Assembly: GCF_037645805.1 (NCBI RefSeq)
Contig: NZ_JBBEXE010000001.1
Location: 1 to 64,000, forward strand
Length of the DNA: 64,000 nt
Direction of reading: 5' to 3'
Source: Leptobacterium_A meishanense
GTDB taxonomy: Bacteria; Bacteroidota; Bacteroidia; Flavobacteriales; Flavobacteriaceae
Numbering within the stretch: position 1 is the first letter of the stretch; each line of letters begins with the position of its first letter. The notes beneath the pieces were generated by a model that ran no database searches, had not been told where the DNA came from, and saw nothing but the letters and a program-made list of their open reading frames with translations. Position numbers and translations under genes: made by a program. Of the stretch, positions 42,068 through 50,722 are shown piece by piece.

Positions 42068-42961
42068 CTACTTTTCAAATTGAGCAGCTACTTTTTCAGC
42101 CTTTTTGCTTTCAGAATAGTCATAAAAACCTTCTCCTGATTTTACACCCCGTTTACCGGCCATCACCATATTAACCAATAATGGGCAAGGAGCATATTTA
42201 GGGTTTTTAAATCCATCATGCATAACATTTAAGATGGAAAGGCATACATCTAATCCAATAAAATCTGCTAATTGCAAAGGCCCCATCGGATGCGCCATCC
42301 CGAGCTTCATCACGGTATCTATTTCTTGTACGCCAGCTACACCATTGTACAATGTTTCAATAGCTTCGTTTATCATAGGCATGAGTATCCTATTGGCCAC
42401 AAACCCGGGGTAATCATTCACCTCCACAGGGATTTTATGCAATTTTTCCGAAAGCTGCATCACAGTATTTGTAATTGTGTCTGAAGTATTGTACCCCCGG
42501 ATGATTTCAACTAATTTCATGATAGGCACGGGATTCATAAAATGCATTCCGATGACCATTTCCGGGCGATTAGTTACTGCAGCAATTTGAGTAATGGAGA
42601 TAGAAGAGGTATTGGTTGCCAGAATCGTATCGTCAGCACAAAACTCATTTAATTGCTTGAAAATACCAAGTTTTAGATTTAGGTTCTCTGTAGCAGCTTC
42701 TACTACAAGCCCTGCATATTCTACACCGTCTTTTAAATCTGTGTACGTTGTAATATTGTCAATCGTATTTTTCTTCACTTCTTCACTGATAACTCCCTTG
42801 TTAACCATTCTGTCTAGATTCTTTATAATAGTGGCCATTCCTTTTTCTAAGGCAGTGTTTGAAATATCAATAAGTTGAACTTTAAATCCATGTTGGGCAA
42901 AAGTATGGGCAATTCCATTTCCCATAGTTCCGGCCCCTATTACAGCAACGTTTTGTATCAT
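42068..42961 (-). CDS. 3-hydroxybutyryl-CoA (3-hydroxyacyl-CoA) dehydrogenase
   Basis: 297 residues, monofunctional. Rossmann motif AVIGAGTMGNGIAHTFAQHG at the N-terminus; TNTSSISITQIA and the catalytic His in MHFMNPVPIMKLVEII; the C-terminal domain shows GFVANRILMPMINEA and GPLQLADFIGLDVCL. It oxidises or reduces 3-hydroxyacyl-CoA with NAD(P), in butyrate-like or beta-oxidation metabolism. No thiolase or crotonase is near, so the pathway direction is open. 12 bp after the Gfo/Idh gene. Confidence 0.94.
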   Translation of the reverse strand: MIQNVAVIGAGTMGNGIAHTFAQHGFKVQLIDISNTALEKGMATIIKNLDRMVNKGVISEEVKKNTIDNITTYTDLKDGVEYAGLVVEAATENLNLKLGIFKQLNEFCADDTILATNTSSISITQIAAVTNRPEMVIGMHFMNPVPIMKLVEIIRGYNTSDTITNTVMQLSEKLHKIPVEVNDYPGFVANRILMPMINEAIETLYNGVAGVQEIDTVMKLGMAHPMGPLQLADFIGLDVCLSILNVMHDGFKNPKYAPCPLLVNMVMAGKRGVKSGEGFYDYSESKKAEKVAAQFEK

Positions 42962-42973
42962 TATCTTTGTTTT

Positions 42974-43933
42974 TTAAAATGAATCGATTATTTGATGTGC
43001 TAATTTCAAAGCAGCAGCAGCTTGATTGAGTGTAACGATAGGCGTGGTATTAGTATTGATAGCATTCGCAAAGCTTTCTAATTCATCCAAAATAGCATTA
43101 TTAGGTTCTATTTTTGGGTTTTCAAAATAAATCTGTTTTTTCTTGCCTTCTGCATTTTGCAATACCAGTGCAAATTCATCCGGTTTCTTGGGTGCATCTT
43201 TCATTTTGACAACTTCTACTTTTTTTTCCAGAAAATCAACGGATATATAAGCGTCTTTTTGGAAGAAACGTGATTTTCGCATGTTTTTTAAGGAGATCCT
43301 ACTGGCAGTAAGATTTGCTACACAACCATTTTCAAATTCAATGCGCGCATTGGCAATATCAGGAGAATTACTAATGACGGAAACACCACTGGCATTTACA
43401 TTTTTCACCTCTGAGTGTACTATGCTTAGAATAATGTCCAGATCATGTATCATTAAGTCCAATACTACAGGAACATCAGTACCTCTGGGATTAAACTCTG
43501 CAAGCCGGTGCGCTTCAATAAACATAGGATTTTCAACTGTATCTTTCACAGCAACAAATGCCGGATTGAAACGTTCTACGTGGCCTACCTGTCCTTTTAC
43601 ATTATGTTCCTTAGCGAGTCGGATAATTTTTTCTGCTTCAGCTAATGTGTTGGCAATAGGTTTTTCAATAAATACATGCCTTTCTTTTTTGATGGCCTTT
43701 TCAGCACAGTCATAATGGGAAAGGGTAGGGGTTACAATGTCAACTACATCAACTGCTTCAATGAGTTCATCAATGGAAGTGAAAGAATGGTATTTAAATT
43801 CTTTGCCAATTTTTTGTGCATTTTTTTCATCAGGATCATAAAAACCAACCAGTTCATATTTTTCAGATTGTTGTAACAACCGCAAATGAATCTTTCCTAA
43901 GTGGCCGGCGCCCAATACTCCTATTTTTAACAT
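42974..43933 (-). CDS. Gfo/Idh/MocA family oxidoreductase
   Basis: 319 residues. NAD(P)-binding N-terminal domain with IGVLGAGHLGKIHLRLL, VDIVTPTLSHYDCAEKAIKK and the family lysine in VFIEKPIANTLAEAEKI; the C-terminal alpha/beta domain holds GTDVPVVLDLMIHDLDIILS. Members oxidise sugars, inositols or UDP-sugars, or reduce imines; no substrate is evident here. It is the first gene of the minus-strand cluster that runs to miaA, with a TATTTTTG box 17 nt upstream. Confidence 0.9.
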   Translation of the reverse strand: MLKIGVLGAGHLGKIHLRLLQQSEKYELVGFYDPDEKNAQKIGKEFKYHSFTSIDELIEAVDVVDIVTPTLSHYDCAEKAIKKERHVFIEKPIANTLAEAEKIIRLAKEHNVKGQVGHVERFNPAFVAVKDTVENPMFIEAHRLAEFNPRGTDVPVVLDLMIHDLDIILSIVHSEVKNVNASGVSVISNSPDIANARIEFENGCVANLTASRISLKNMRKSRFFQKDAYISVDFLEKKVEVVKMKDAPKKPDEFALVLQNAEGKKKQIYFENPKIEPNNAILDELESFANAINTNTTPIVTLNQAAAALKLAHQIIDSF

Positions 43934-43950
43934 GAATGCAATGTTTTGAG

Positions 43951-43958
43951 CAAAAATA
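43951..43958 (-). promoter_or_regulatory. -7 promoter box of the Gfo/Idh-to-miaA cluster
   Basis: Minus strand reads TATTTTTG (TAnnTTTG), 17 nt before the first gene's ATG. Confidence 0.5.
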
Positions 43959-44044
43959 AGATTCTTTCATAGATTTAGCTATTATGATGTATAGTTTTTG
44001 ATGAATTATGCCAACCATGCAATTGTTTGTATTATTTCAGGAAT

Positions 44045-44060
44045 GCGTATTTTTATACGC
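44045..44060. repeat. Short hairpin upstream of pcm
   Basis: GCGTAT-TTTT-ATACGC, a perfect 6-bp stem with a 4-nt loop, 17 bp before the pcm start. It could fold in DNA or RNA or bind a protein; it is not followed by a T-run long enough to call a terminator. Confidence 0.35.
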
Positions 44061-44077
44061 TTTAATGTATATCTATT

Positions 44078-44719
44078 TTGAAAGATACTTATAAACATAA
44101 GGGAATGCGAAATCAGCTGGCGGAAATAGTTGCCGCTAAAGGCATTACTGATGAACGAATTATTGCAGCCATCCGTAAAATACCAAGACATCTTTTTATG
44201 GACAGTAGTTTCGAAGAACATGCATATAAGGATAAAGCGTTCCCAATTGCCGCAAACCAAACTATATCACAACCTTATACAGTAGCTTATCAAACAGAAT
44301 TACTGGAAGTTAAAAAAAATGATAAAATATTAGAAATAGGCACCGGTAGTGGCTACCAAACAGCTGTTTTATTGGAATTAGGGGCAAAGGTGTTTTCTAT
44401 AGAGCGTCAAAAAGAGCTGTTTAAGCGAACCAGCTTGTTTTTACCTAAATTGGGCTATAAAACCAAACGTTTAATCTTTGGGGACGGATATAAAGGTTTG
44501 CCGGAGGAAGCCCCCTTTGATGGGATCATTGTAACTGCCGGAGCACCGCAAGTGCCTAAAGCATTATTATCGCAATTGGCAATAGGCGGAAGGTTGGTAA
44601 TTCCAATAGGGAAAGCTTCGCAAGTAATGACACTTTATATCCGGAAATCAGAAAAGGAGTTTGAGAAAAAAGAATTTGGTGATTTTCGGTTTGTGCCACT
44701 TTTGGAAGACAAAAATTAA
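44078..44719 (+). CDS. pcm: Protein-L-isoaspartate O-methyltransferase
   Basis: 213 residues from TTG 44078. It methylates isoaspartyl residues so that aged proteins can be repaired. Motifs: RKIPRHLFMDSSFEEHAYKD (about 28-47), PIAANQTISQPYTVAYQTEL (the isoaspartate-binding TISQP), the SAM site ILEIGTGSGYQTAVLLEL and IIVTAGAPQVPKALLSQL. The TTG is chosen because relatives begin KDxYKHKGxR; the first ATG (44105) would remove that segment. Monocistronic. Confidence 0.93.
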   Translation: MKDTYKHKGMRNQLAEIVAAKGITDERIIAAIRKIPRHLFMDSSFEEHAYKDKAFPIAANQTISQPYTVAYQTELLEVKKNDKILEIGTGSGYQTAVLLELGAKVFSIERQKELFKRTSLFLPKLGYKTKRLIFGDGYKGLPEEAPFDGIIVTAGAPQVPKALLSQLAIGGRLVIPIGKASQVMTLYIRKSEKEFEKKEFGDFRFVPLLEDKN

Positions 44720-44750
44720 GTCAAAAAAATGAAAAGTAGATTTTTGATTA

Positions 44751-47204
44751 CTAAAAGAGGTCTAAAAATTTTAAACCAAAAATAAGACCATCTTGTAAAA
44801 AACCATTTTGATAGGAGCGCATGTAATCAAGTCTTAAAAATCGGAATTTTCCCCAACCAAGATTATCTATTCCTATAGCAAATTCACTATAAGGTTTGTT
44901 GTTAGATGTAGTCAACACATGAACTCCGGCAATGAGATTAAAATTCAACTGATTTATCAAGGGTAATTTTCCAAGAACATAGCCTTTAAAGTCATGCTCT
45001 ATGTGTCCCTCAAAATACGAATCGTTAGTGCTAAGGGCGTAGTATGGCAATAAATTGAAATTATTAAGATAATTGCGAGTGCTACCTACATTGGTTTCAT
45101 TACCATTAAAATGTTGAAAATCAATAAAAGACAGTTCGTCTGTATTCAAGAAACTTCCTGCTTTTAGTTTATAGCTGAATGTTCCTTTATTGGCAATATT
45201 GAAATTGTGGCTTATTCTGGCACGTATTTGTGAGAAGTTAAGTTTTTGTTCACTAGCTCCGAAACCTCCTTCGTAGGTTAGGTATAAAGTTGGATAATTA
45301 CTTGGAAGGTTGTATTTAGCGTCTGGATAATCCAAATAATTTTGTTTAAAACGTATGCGGCCTGTAATGGATGTTTTAAAGATATGATGTGATTCAAATG
45401 CCGGAGAATCAAAATCGTTTGGCAAAAGTGGATTGTTGGAGGTAAACCTATCTTGGGTTATGGTATTAAACAACGGATTTCTTTTTTCATAGCCCAATGA
45501 AGTATAGAGTCGAAAACCATTGAAAAGTTCATTAGCAAAGTCGAGTTGTATATAGTTTTTTTCAAAAACTTTCATGAAATTACGCTCAAGAACGAGTGTC
45601 CGGATGGAGTTGACAGTTTGAGGGATAGGTTCTGATTCGTTGAATTGGGCAACTTTACCCCCACCTGAAAGGCTAATAATAGGCCTCGAAAAGTTGTTGA
45701 ATTTATAGGAAACGGCTCCACTCACCCTGAAACGTTCATCCGAAAAACCATAATTAAAATGAGTGTCTATATTTAACCAACGCCCTTTCTCCTCGTAGCT
45801 TTTAAAGAACGAAATCCCGGCAGTTGAATGCCACCCTTGAACACTGTTGTACTGCGTTGCAAAAAGAGGGGGCTCAACCCTAACATTCCAGTTTTTATGA
45901 GAATTCTTGTAAGTATAACCAAACAACAAATTAGTTAATGAAAATCCGTTGTTTTTTTTATCAATAGAATCTAAATATTGTTTTGATTTCCTGATAATCT
46001 GGACACTATCTTTTTTTACATAATCATCTATTTCTTCAATGGTCAAGGGTATCGGACGTATTTTATTCCAGAAATCATCTCCTTTTTTATTTGCTTCTTT
46101 CTCAAAGGAAACAAGTGCTCTGGTAAATACAGCATCATCAATAGAGTCAAAACTATAATTGCTGTATGCAGCAGTAAAGCTTCCATTTCCTTCGATACCA
46201 AAAAAACCGAATTCAATGTTGAATACCTGTGATATGAGCAACCAAGAATCAATTGTTTCCGAATAGGTATAGTTTTGCTTAAAAGCGATGGTTTCAATAA
46301 CAGGAATTTGGACTTGCTGCCCTGTAAGTTTAAATTCAACCCCGTATAAAGCCCATTGGTCTTCCACAATGTATAAAAAACCTTCACCAACACGATCTTT
46401 TGATCGCTTTGGAGCCACTCTTATTTTGTTGATTAAATTATTTCGATCATCATAAAAAGTACCTTCTAATTGATATGTGTAATAATTAAAAGCATAATCA
46501 GCAATCGGGGAAATGAGCTCAGTATTAAAATTAATAGTGTTCTGATAAAAGCTGAAATTGACATCGGAAGCACTGTTAAAACTAAAACCATTATCATTTC
46601 CGCTTAGCTTAGAGGCAATAATTTTTTCTTTTAAAGGGAAAGGCTTTTTGTAGGTTAGTTTTGATTTTGTTTCCGACAAGTATATAATACCACTTCTTGT
46701 AGAATCAAGGCCACCACCAAAGTCGCCCAAGTCCTGTCCTAGTATTTTTTCGGGAGCGTTTTTTAAACGGTAAATCCCTTTAGAATAAAAATCAGCAGTG
46801 TACTGATTTAGCTTGTCGAGATTCTCTTTTCGTTTAGCAATAACTTTCCGCATAATTTCATTAGCAGGATTTTCATTAGCAGAGAGCACAACTTCGTTTA
46901 ATGAGATAGTTTCAGGGATCAACACTGCATTTAACACAAAAGGAAACTTTTTTATGGTCATTTCTTTAATGAGTGTCTCAAAACCCAAATATTGAAAAAC
47001 AATATGATAAGAACCTTCTTTGTTGATATTCAGTTCATATTGACCCGAATCGTTTGTAGTTGTCCCTGTGGAAGTGTTTTTAAGATAAATGTTTACGTAA
47101 GGGAGTGGGTTGTTTTTTTCGTCTGTAACAATGCCTGTAACCTGCGCGGAAGTTTTAATAGAAAGACATCCGGTTAAGAGTATAAAAAGCAGATAACGTA
47201 TCAA
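44751..47204 (-). CDS. DUF5686 outer-membrane protein with carboxypeptidase-regulatory-like domain
   Basis: 817 residues from TTG 47204. Signal peptide (ending ...IKTSAQ, about residue 21), then a CarboxypepD_reg-like beta-sandwich (VTGIVTDEKNNPLPYVNIYL to about 100), then a DUF5686 beta-rich region to the C-terminus, which ends in an aromatic, outer-membrane-type strand (FLQDGLIFGLKFLDLF). The architecture resembles TonB-dependent receptor relatives without a plug domain; likely an outer membrane barrel of unknown cargo. No adjacent SusD or TonB genes. The TTG start is the only one that keeps the complete signal peptide. Confidence 0.87.
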   Translation of the reverse strand: MIRYLLFILLTGCLSIKTSAQVTGIVTDEKNNPLPYVNIYLKNTSTGTTTNDSGQYELNINKEGSYHIVFQYLGFETLIKEMTIKKFPFVLNAVLIPETISLNEVVLSANENPANEIMRKVIAKRKENLDKLNQYTADFYSKGIYRLKNAPEKILGQDLGDFGGGLDSTRSGIIYLSETKSKLTYKKPFPLKEKIIASKLSGNDNGFSFNSASDVNFSFYQNTINFNTELISPIADYAFNYYTYQLEGTFYDDRNNLINKIRVAPKRSKDRVGEGFLYIVEDQWALYGVEFKLTGQQVQIPVIETIAFKQNYTYSETIDSWLLISQVFNIEFGFFGIEGNGSFTAAYSNYSFDSIDDAVFTRALVSFEKEANKKGDDFWNKIRPIPLTIEEIDDYVKKDSVQIIRKSKQYLDSIDKKNNGFSLTNLLFGYTYKNSHKNWNVRVEPPLFATQYNSVQGWHSTAGISFFKSYEEKGRWLNIDTHFNYGFSDERFRVSGAVSYKFNNFSRPIISLSGGGKVAQFNESEPIPQTVNSIRTLVLERNFMKVFEKNYIQLDFANELFNGFRLYTSLGYEKRNPLFNTITQDRFTSNNPLLPNDFDSPAFESHHIFKTSITGRIRFKQNYLDYPDAKYNLPSNYPTLYLTYEGGFGASEQKLNFSQIRARISHNFNIANKGTFSYKLKAGSFLNTDELSFIDFQHFNGNETNVGSTRNYLNNFNLLPYYALSTNDSYFEGHIEHDFKGYVLGKLPLINQLNFNLIAGVHVLTTSNNKPYSEFAIGIDNLGWGKFRFLRLDYMRSYQNGFLQDGLIFGLKFLDLF

Positions 47205-47271
47205 AGTATAAAGGAGGTGTTATAAGCCTGAAAGATAGTGGTTTTTATGCTTAGCATTTCTTAGATGATTG

Positions 47272-47730
47272 TTAATTATACGCTCTTTTTATCCGGTCTA
47301 AATTTCTCTTGGTGTCACGGTCTTTAATAGTTTGCCGTTTATCATATAATTTTTTGCCTTTGGCAAGTGCTATTTCCAATTTAGCATACCCTTTTTCATT
47401 GATAAACATTTTTAACGGAACAATTGTTAGTCCGACATTTTTAACTTCTTTATATAGTTTTTTGAGTTCTTTTTTATTAAGTAATAATTTGCGTTCACTT
47501 TTTGGTTTATGATTGAATTGATTCCCGTGGGCGTATTCTTCAATGTTCATATTAATAACAAACAGTTCCCCACTATCATTAAACTCACAAAAGCTTTCGG
47601 CAATAGAAGCCTTTCCTAAGCGTATGGATTTTATCTCCGTACCGGTCAGTACAATACCAGCTACGTATTTATCTAAAATCTCATATTCAAAGCGGGCACG
47701 TTTGTTTTGTATATTTATCTTTTTCTGCAT
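47272..47730 (-). CDS. smpB: SsrA-binding protein SmpB
   Basis: 152 residues with the SmpB OB-fold: NKRARFEYEILDKYVAGIVL, TGTEIKSIRLGKASIAESFC, and the basic tail KGKKLYDKRQTIKDRDTKRN. It binds tmRNA and brings it to stalled ribosomes for trans-translation. A TACTTTTG box lies 8 nt before the ATG. The ssrA gene for tmRNA is not in this window. Confidence 0.96.
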   Translation of the reverse strand: MQKKINIQNKRARFEYEILDKYVAGIVLTGTEIKSIRLGKASIAESFCEFNDSGELFVINMNIEEYAHGNQFNHKPKSERKLLLNKKELKKLYKEVKNVGLTIVPLKMFINEKGYAKLEIALAKGKKLYDKRQTIKDRDTKRNLDRIKRAYN

Positions 47731-47738
47731 ATGGAAAG

Positions 47739-47746
47739 CAAAAGTA
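47739..47746 (-). promoter_or_regulatory. -7 promoter box of smpB
   Basis: Minus strand reads TACTTTTG (TAnnTTTG) 8 nt before the smpB ATG, so the 5' leader would be only a few nucleotides. Confidence 0.5.
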
Positions 47747-47818
47747 AGAACTATTCTGCAATAAATAATTTGAATATATCTTATGACTATTTTATGATGT
47801 TATATGATAGTGAAATGA

Positions 47819-47826
47819 TATTTTTG
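47819..47826 (+). promoter_or_regulatory. -7 promoter box of the DUF6503 lipoprotein gene
   Basis: TATTTTTG (TAnnTTTG), 26 nt before the ATG at 47853, divergent from the smpB box 72 bp away. Confidence 0.5.
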
Positions 47827-47852
47827 CGACAGATATATTAAAACGAGTACCT

Positions 47853-48617
47853 ATGAAACAATTAAAAATACTCTTTATTCTTCTAGTTATAGTTGTAGCT
47901 TGTAAAAAAGAACCTAAAAAACCTATCATAACTGCTCAGGAAGTAGTAGATAAAGCTATTGAGATAGCGGGAGCTAATAAATTTGACAAAAAAGAAATCC
48001 GGTTTGATTTTAGAGACAGGACATATGTTTCTTCAAGAAACAAATGGAAATATCAATATGAGCGGTTTAAAACGGATTCATTAGGGAATGTAACACATGA
48101 CATCTTGAGCAATGAAGGATTTACGCGTTATATAAATGATACCCTTGCCACCGTTGCAGATACAATGGCTATACGGTACAGTAATTCAGTGAATTCAGTG
48201 CATTATTTTGCTTATTTACCATACGGATTGAACGACAAAGCAGTCAATAAGGAACTTCTGGGAGAAGTGACCATTAAGGATGAAAAGTATTATAAAGTTA
48301 AAGTCACTTTTGATCAGGAAGGCGGAGGCGAAGATTTCGAAGATGTATATGTGTATTGGTTTAATAAAGAAACATTCAAACCGGACTATCTAGCCTATGA
48401 ATTCCATACGGGAGATGGAGGGCATCGTTTTAGAGAGGCCTACAAGGAACGTTATGTGAATGAAATCCGCTTTGTAGATTATGATAATTACAAACCACAG
48501 AATAAGAATGTTTCTGTTTATGAATTAGATAGTTTGTTTAGTGCAAATAAGTTGGAGTTATTATCAAAAATTGAACTAAAAAACATCAGCGTATCACCTC
48601 TTGATACCTTGAATTAA
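47853..48617 (+). CDS. DUF6503 family lipoprotein
   Basis: 254 residues. Lipoprotein signal with Cys17 (VIVVACKKEPKK), then a single beta-rich domain with IRFDFRDRTYVSSRNKWKY, RYSNSVNSVHYFAYLPYGLN, KVKVTFDQEGGGEDFEDVYV and EAYKERYVNEIRFVDYDNYK. I recognise these as DUF6503, a family common in Flavobacteriaceae with no known activity; the fold recalls lipid-carrier proteins such as LolA, but that is only an impression. Its 3' end overlaps the convergent histidine phosphatase gene by 4 bp. Confidence 0.82.
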   Translation: MKQLKILFILLVIVVACKKEPKKPIITAQEVVDKAIEIAGANKFDKKEIRFDFRDRTYVSSRNKWKYQYERFKTDSLGNVTHDILSNEGFTRYINDTLATVADTMAIRYSNSVNSVHYFAYLPYGLNDKAVNKELLGEVTIKDEKYYKVKVTFDQEGGGEDFEDVYVYWFNKETFKPDYLAYEFHTGDGGHRFREAYKERYVNEIRFVDYDNYKPQNKNVSVYELDSLFSANKLELLSKIELKNISVSPLDTLN

Positions 48618-49126
48618 TCTATTTTAAGTACAGTGCTTGTAACATGTGAATTGATAATAGTAATGATATACAGGCTTGCATTATCAGCATCGTCCATTTG
48701 AGGATATTTTTCTGCCCCAAGTAACTTGTTTGCCAACATAGGGGTCGTATTGCTATGGCCTACTATTAACACAGTTTTGCCCATAGTATCTTTCTTGAGA
48801 CCATTAACATCAATTGTTCTTGGGTCATAAACAAGTACATCCATATTATTTTTTACTGCAGTTGGCGCAGCAGTTTGTCTGGTGCGCTTATAGTCAGTTG
48901 TATAAATACGGTCAAATACCACATCCTCAAACACAGAAGCCCATTTTAAAGCTCTGGCCATTCCCTCTTGGTTCAGTACAGGATCACGATTTTCCGGATT
49001 GCTCCTGTCTTTTTCGGCATGCCGAATTAAATAAAAAGTACTGACTTCATTACTGTTTTTTTGAGAATACGTATTAAAAGAGCCTAAAATCAAAGTCATT
49101 AAGGTTAATAAAAAATAATTTTTCAT
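48614..49126 (-). CDS. Exported histidine phosphatase family protein
   Basis: 170 residues: signal peptide (about 1-21, ...GSFNTYSQ), then a small histidine-phosphatase (SixA/PGM-like) domain with the catalytic RHA in FYLIRHAEKDRSNPENRDP, YTTDYKRTRQTAAPTA and the second histidine in VLIVGHSNTTPML. The export signal points to a periplasmic or secreted phosphatase and not a glycolytic mutase. It is 9 bp after deoD, so nucleoside breakdown and an exported phosphatase share a transcript; a nucleotide-scavenging role is possible. Confidence 0.9.
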   Translation of the reverse strand: MKNYFLLTLMTLILGSFNTYSQKNSNEVSTFYLIRHAEKDRSNPENRDPVLNQEGMARALKWASVFEDVVFDRIYTTDYKRTRQTAAPTAVKNNMDVLVYDPRTIDVNGLKKDTMGKTVLIVGHSNTTPMLANKLLGAEKYPQMDDADNASLYIITIINSHVTSTVLKID

Positions 49127-49135
49127 AATGGTTTT

Positions 49136-49834
49136 TTATAATGTTTCTAATGCAATTTGTATCATTTCAATAAAAGTAGTTTCCCGTTCCTCCGGAGTTG
49201 TATGTTCTTTGGAAACGAGACTATCAGAAATAGTTAAAATAGCGAGTGCTTGTACCCCATGTTTTGCAGCAATTGTATAGAGCCCTGCAGTTTCCATTTC
49301 AACACATAGCACACCATATTCAGCCCATTTTTTATAATAATTCGGATCATCCTGATAGAAAGTATCACTTGTCAACACATTTCCTGCTTTTATAGGGATG
49401 TTTTTATTTTCAGCTACTTGAACCGCTTTTTTAAAGAGTTTGAAATCAGCTGTAGGAGCATAATCTTCTCCTTTAAACGTAAGCTGATTGATACTACTGT
49501 TTGTAGAAGCAGCCATTGCGATGACAATATCCCGGATATTAACATATTCTTGGTAAGCACCTGCGCTACCAACCCGGATGAGTTTTTTGACATCGTATTG
49601 ATTGATTAACTCGTTTACATAAATAGCAATAGACGGAACCCCCATACCAGTGCCTTGAACAGATATAGGCTTACCTTTATAGGTTCCTGTATAGCCTAGC
49701 ATGCCTCTTAAATCATTGTACAATACAACATCTTCCAGAAAGTTTTCTGCAATCCATTTCGCCCGCATAGGATCACCGGGCAATAAAATATTTTCTGCAA
49801 TTGCTCCTTTTTTTGCTTCAATATGAATACTCAT
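49136..49834 (-). CDS. deoD: Purine nucleoside phosphorylase, DeoD type
   Basis: 232 residues, hexameric-type PNP: ENILLPGDPMRAKWIAENFL (about 14-33), the phosphate-binding GTGMGVPSIAIYVNEL, IRVGSAGAYQEYVNIRDIVI, the ribose-binding VLCVEMETAGLY and LTISDSLVS with the catalytic Asp. It splits purine (deoxy)nucleosides with phosphate. Starts 3 nt after the deoC stop, forming a deo-type salvage unit. Confidence 0.95.
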   Translation of the reverse strand: MSIHIEAKKGAIAENILLPGDPMRAKWIAENFLEDVVLYNDLRGMLGYTGTYKGKPISVQGTGMGVPSIAIYVNELINQYDVKKLIRVGSAGAYQEYVNIRDIVIAMAASTNSSINQLTFKGEDYAPTADFKLFKKAVQVAENKNIPIKAGNVLTSDTFYQDDPNYYKKWAEYGVLCVEMETAGLYTIAAKHGVQALAILTISDSLVSKEHTTPEERETTFIEMIQIALETL

Positions 49835-49837
49835 TGG

Positions 49838-50488
49838 TTATATTTTTTCTTCATTAATAATGGCTACTCCACTCGACGTTCCTATGCGGGAGGCTCCTGC
49901 TTCTATAAACCTTATAGCATCTTTTCGGGTCTTGATTCCTCCGGAAGCTTTTATTTTAGCTTGATTATTAACTGCTTTTTTCATTAACAGGACATCATCA
50001 ATAGTGGCACCTCCTGTACCGAACCCGGTAGATGTTTTTACAAAATCTGCACCGCCATCAACAGCCAACTTGCACGCGATTTCCTTTTCAGGATCATTGA
50101 GATAACAATTTTCAATAATGACCTTAAGTGTATAATTTCCTATAATGTCCTTCATGAAAGCAATCTCTTGTAGAACAGCATGGTTGTTCCCTGATTTTAA
50201 ATAACCAATATTAATAACCATGTCAATTTCACTTGCTCCGTCTTCTATGGCTCTTTCTGCTTCATAAATTTTAGCTTTTTGTTCCATCGCCCCTAAAGGA
50301 AAACCTACTACTGAGCATATAGAAATATACGTATCCGACAAAAGGCTTCTGGCTGTAGAAACATAACAGCTATTTATACATACAGCATGAAATAGATACT
50401 GTTTAGCCTCAGTACATAACAAAGCTATATCATCATTTGATGTAGTTGCATTTAAATTCGTATGCTCTATATAGGATTTTAAGTTCAA
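49838..50488 (-). CDS. deoC: Deoxyribose-phosphate aldolase
   Basis: 216 residues, TIM barrel. Schiff-base Lys151 in DFVKTSTGFGTGGATIDDV; the second lysine in KIKASGGIKTRKDA; the N-terminal IEHTNLNATTSNDDIALLC. It cleaves 2-deoxyribose-5-phosphate to glyceraldehyde-3-phosphate and acetaldehyde. The phosphorylase DeoD downstream supplies deoxyribose-1-phosphate, though no phosphopentomutase gene is seen in the window. Confidence 0.95.
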   Translation of the reverse strand: MNLKSYIEHTNLNATTSNDDIALLCTEAKQYLFHAVCINSCYVSTARSLLSDTYISICSVVGFPLGAMEQKAKIYEAERAIEDGASEIDMVINIGYLKSGNNHAVLQEIAFMKDIIGNYTLKVIIENCYLNDPEKEIACKLAVDGGADFVKTSTGFGTGGATIDDVLLMKKAVNNQAKIKASGGIKTRKDAIRFIEAGASRIGTSSGVAIINEEKI

Positions 50489-50694
50489 ATACTTACATTT
50501 TTAATTTTATTGAAAATCTTATAAAAACCGATAAAAAGAAAGGTTTGATCGATGAAATACATAAAAAACAACAAAAACTCCTAATCATTTTATTTGACTA
50601 TTTGTTTGATGTAAGTTAAAAAATGACTAATTTAGCTAATAGTTTAACTTTAAAATATATTACCCCCAAATTAGTAAAAATATTGGTTAGATTA

Positions 50695-50721
50695 ATTTTT
50701 ATTTACCCCAAGAATAAAAAT
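50695..50721 (+). repeat. Hairpin immediately upstream of the T9SS adhesin start
   Basis: ATTTTTATT (50695-50703) and AATAAAAAT (50713-50721) are perfect 9-bp arms around TACCCCAAG; the ATG follows 1 nt later at 50723. A related TTACCCCCAAAT occurs about 43 bp upstream. No exact TAnnTTTG box is apparent nearby. The hairpin would occlude the ribosome entry region, but its role is untested. Confidence 0.4.
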
Positions 50722-50722
50722 C

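Noticed and set aside
43281..43715. 144-codon plus-strand frame opposite the Gfo/Idh gene
   Set aside because: Antisense shadow of a clear oxidoreductase gene, low-complexity Ser/Phe-rich, no homology recognised.
47205..47271. AGGAGG in the plus strand near the DUF5686 start, as a Shine-Dalgarno
   Set aside because: It is on the opposite strand to the gene and Bacteroidota genes here do not use Shine-Dalgarno sites.
47731..47852. tmRNA (ssrA) gene next to smpB
   Set aside because: The gap is 122 bp, too short for tmRNA, and lacks a tRNA-like acceptor end.
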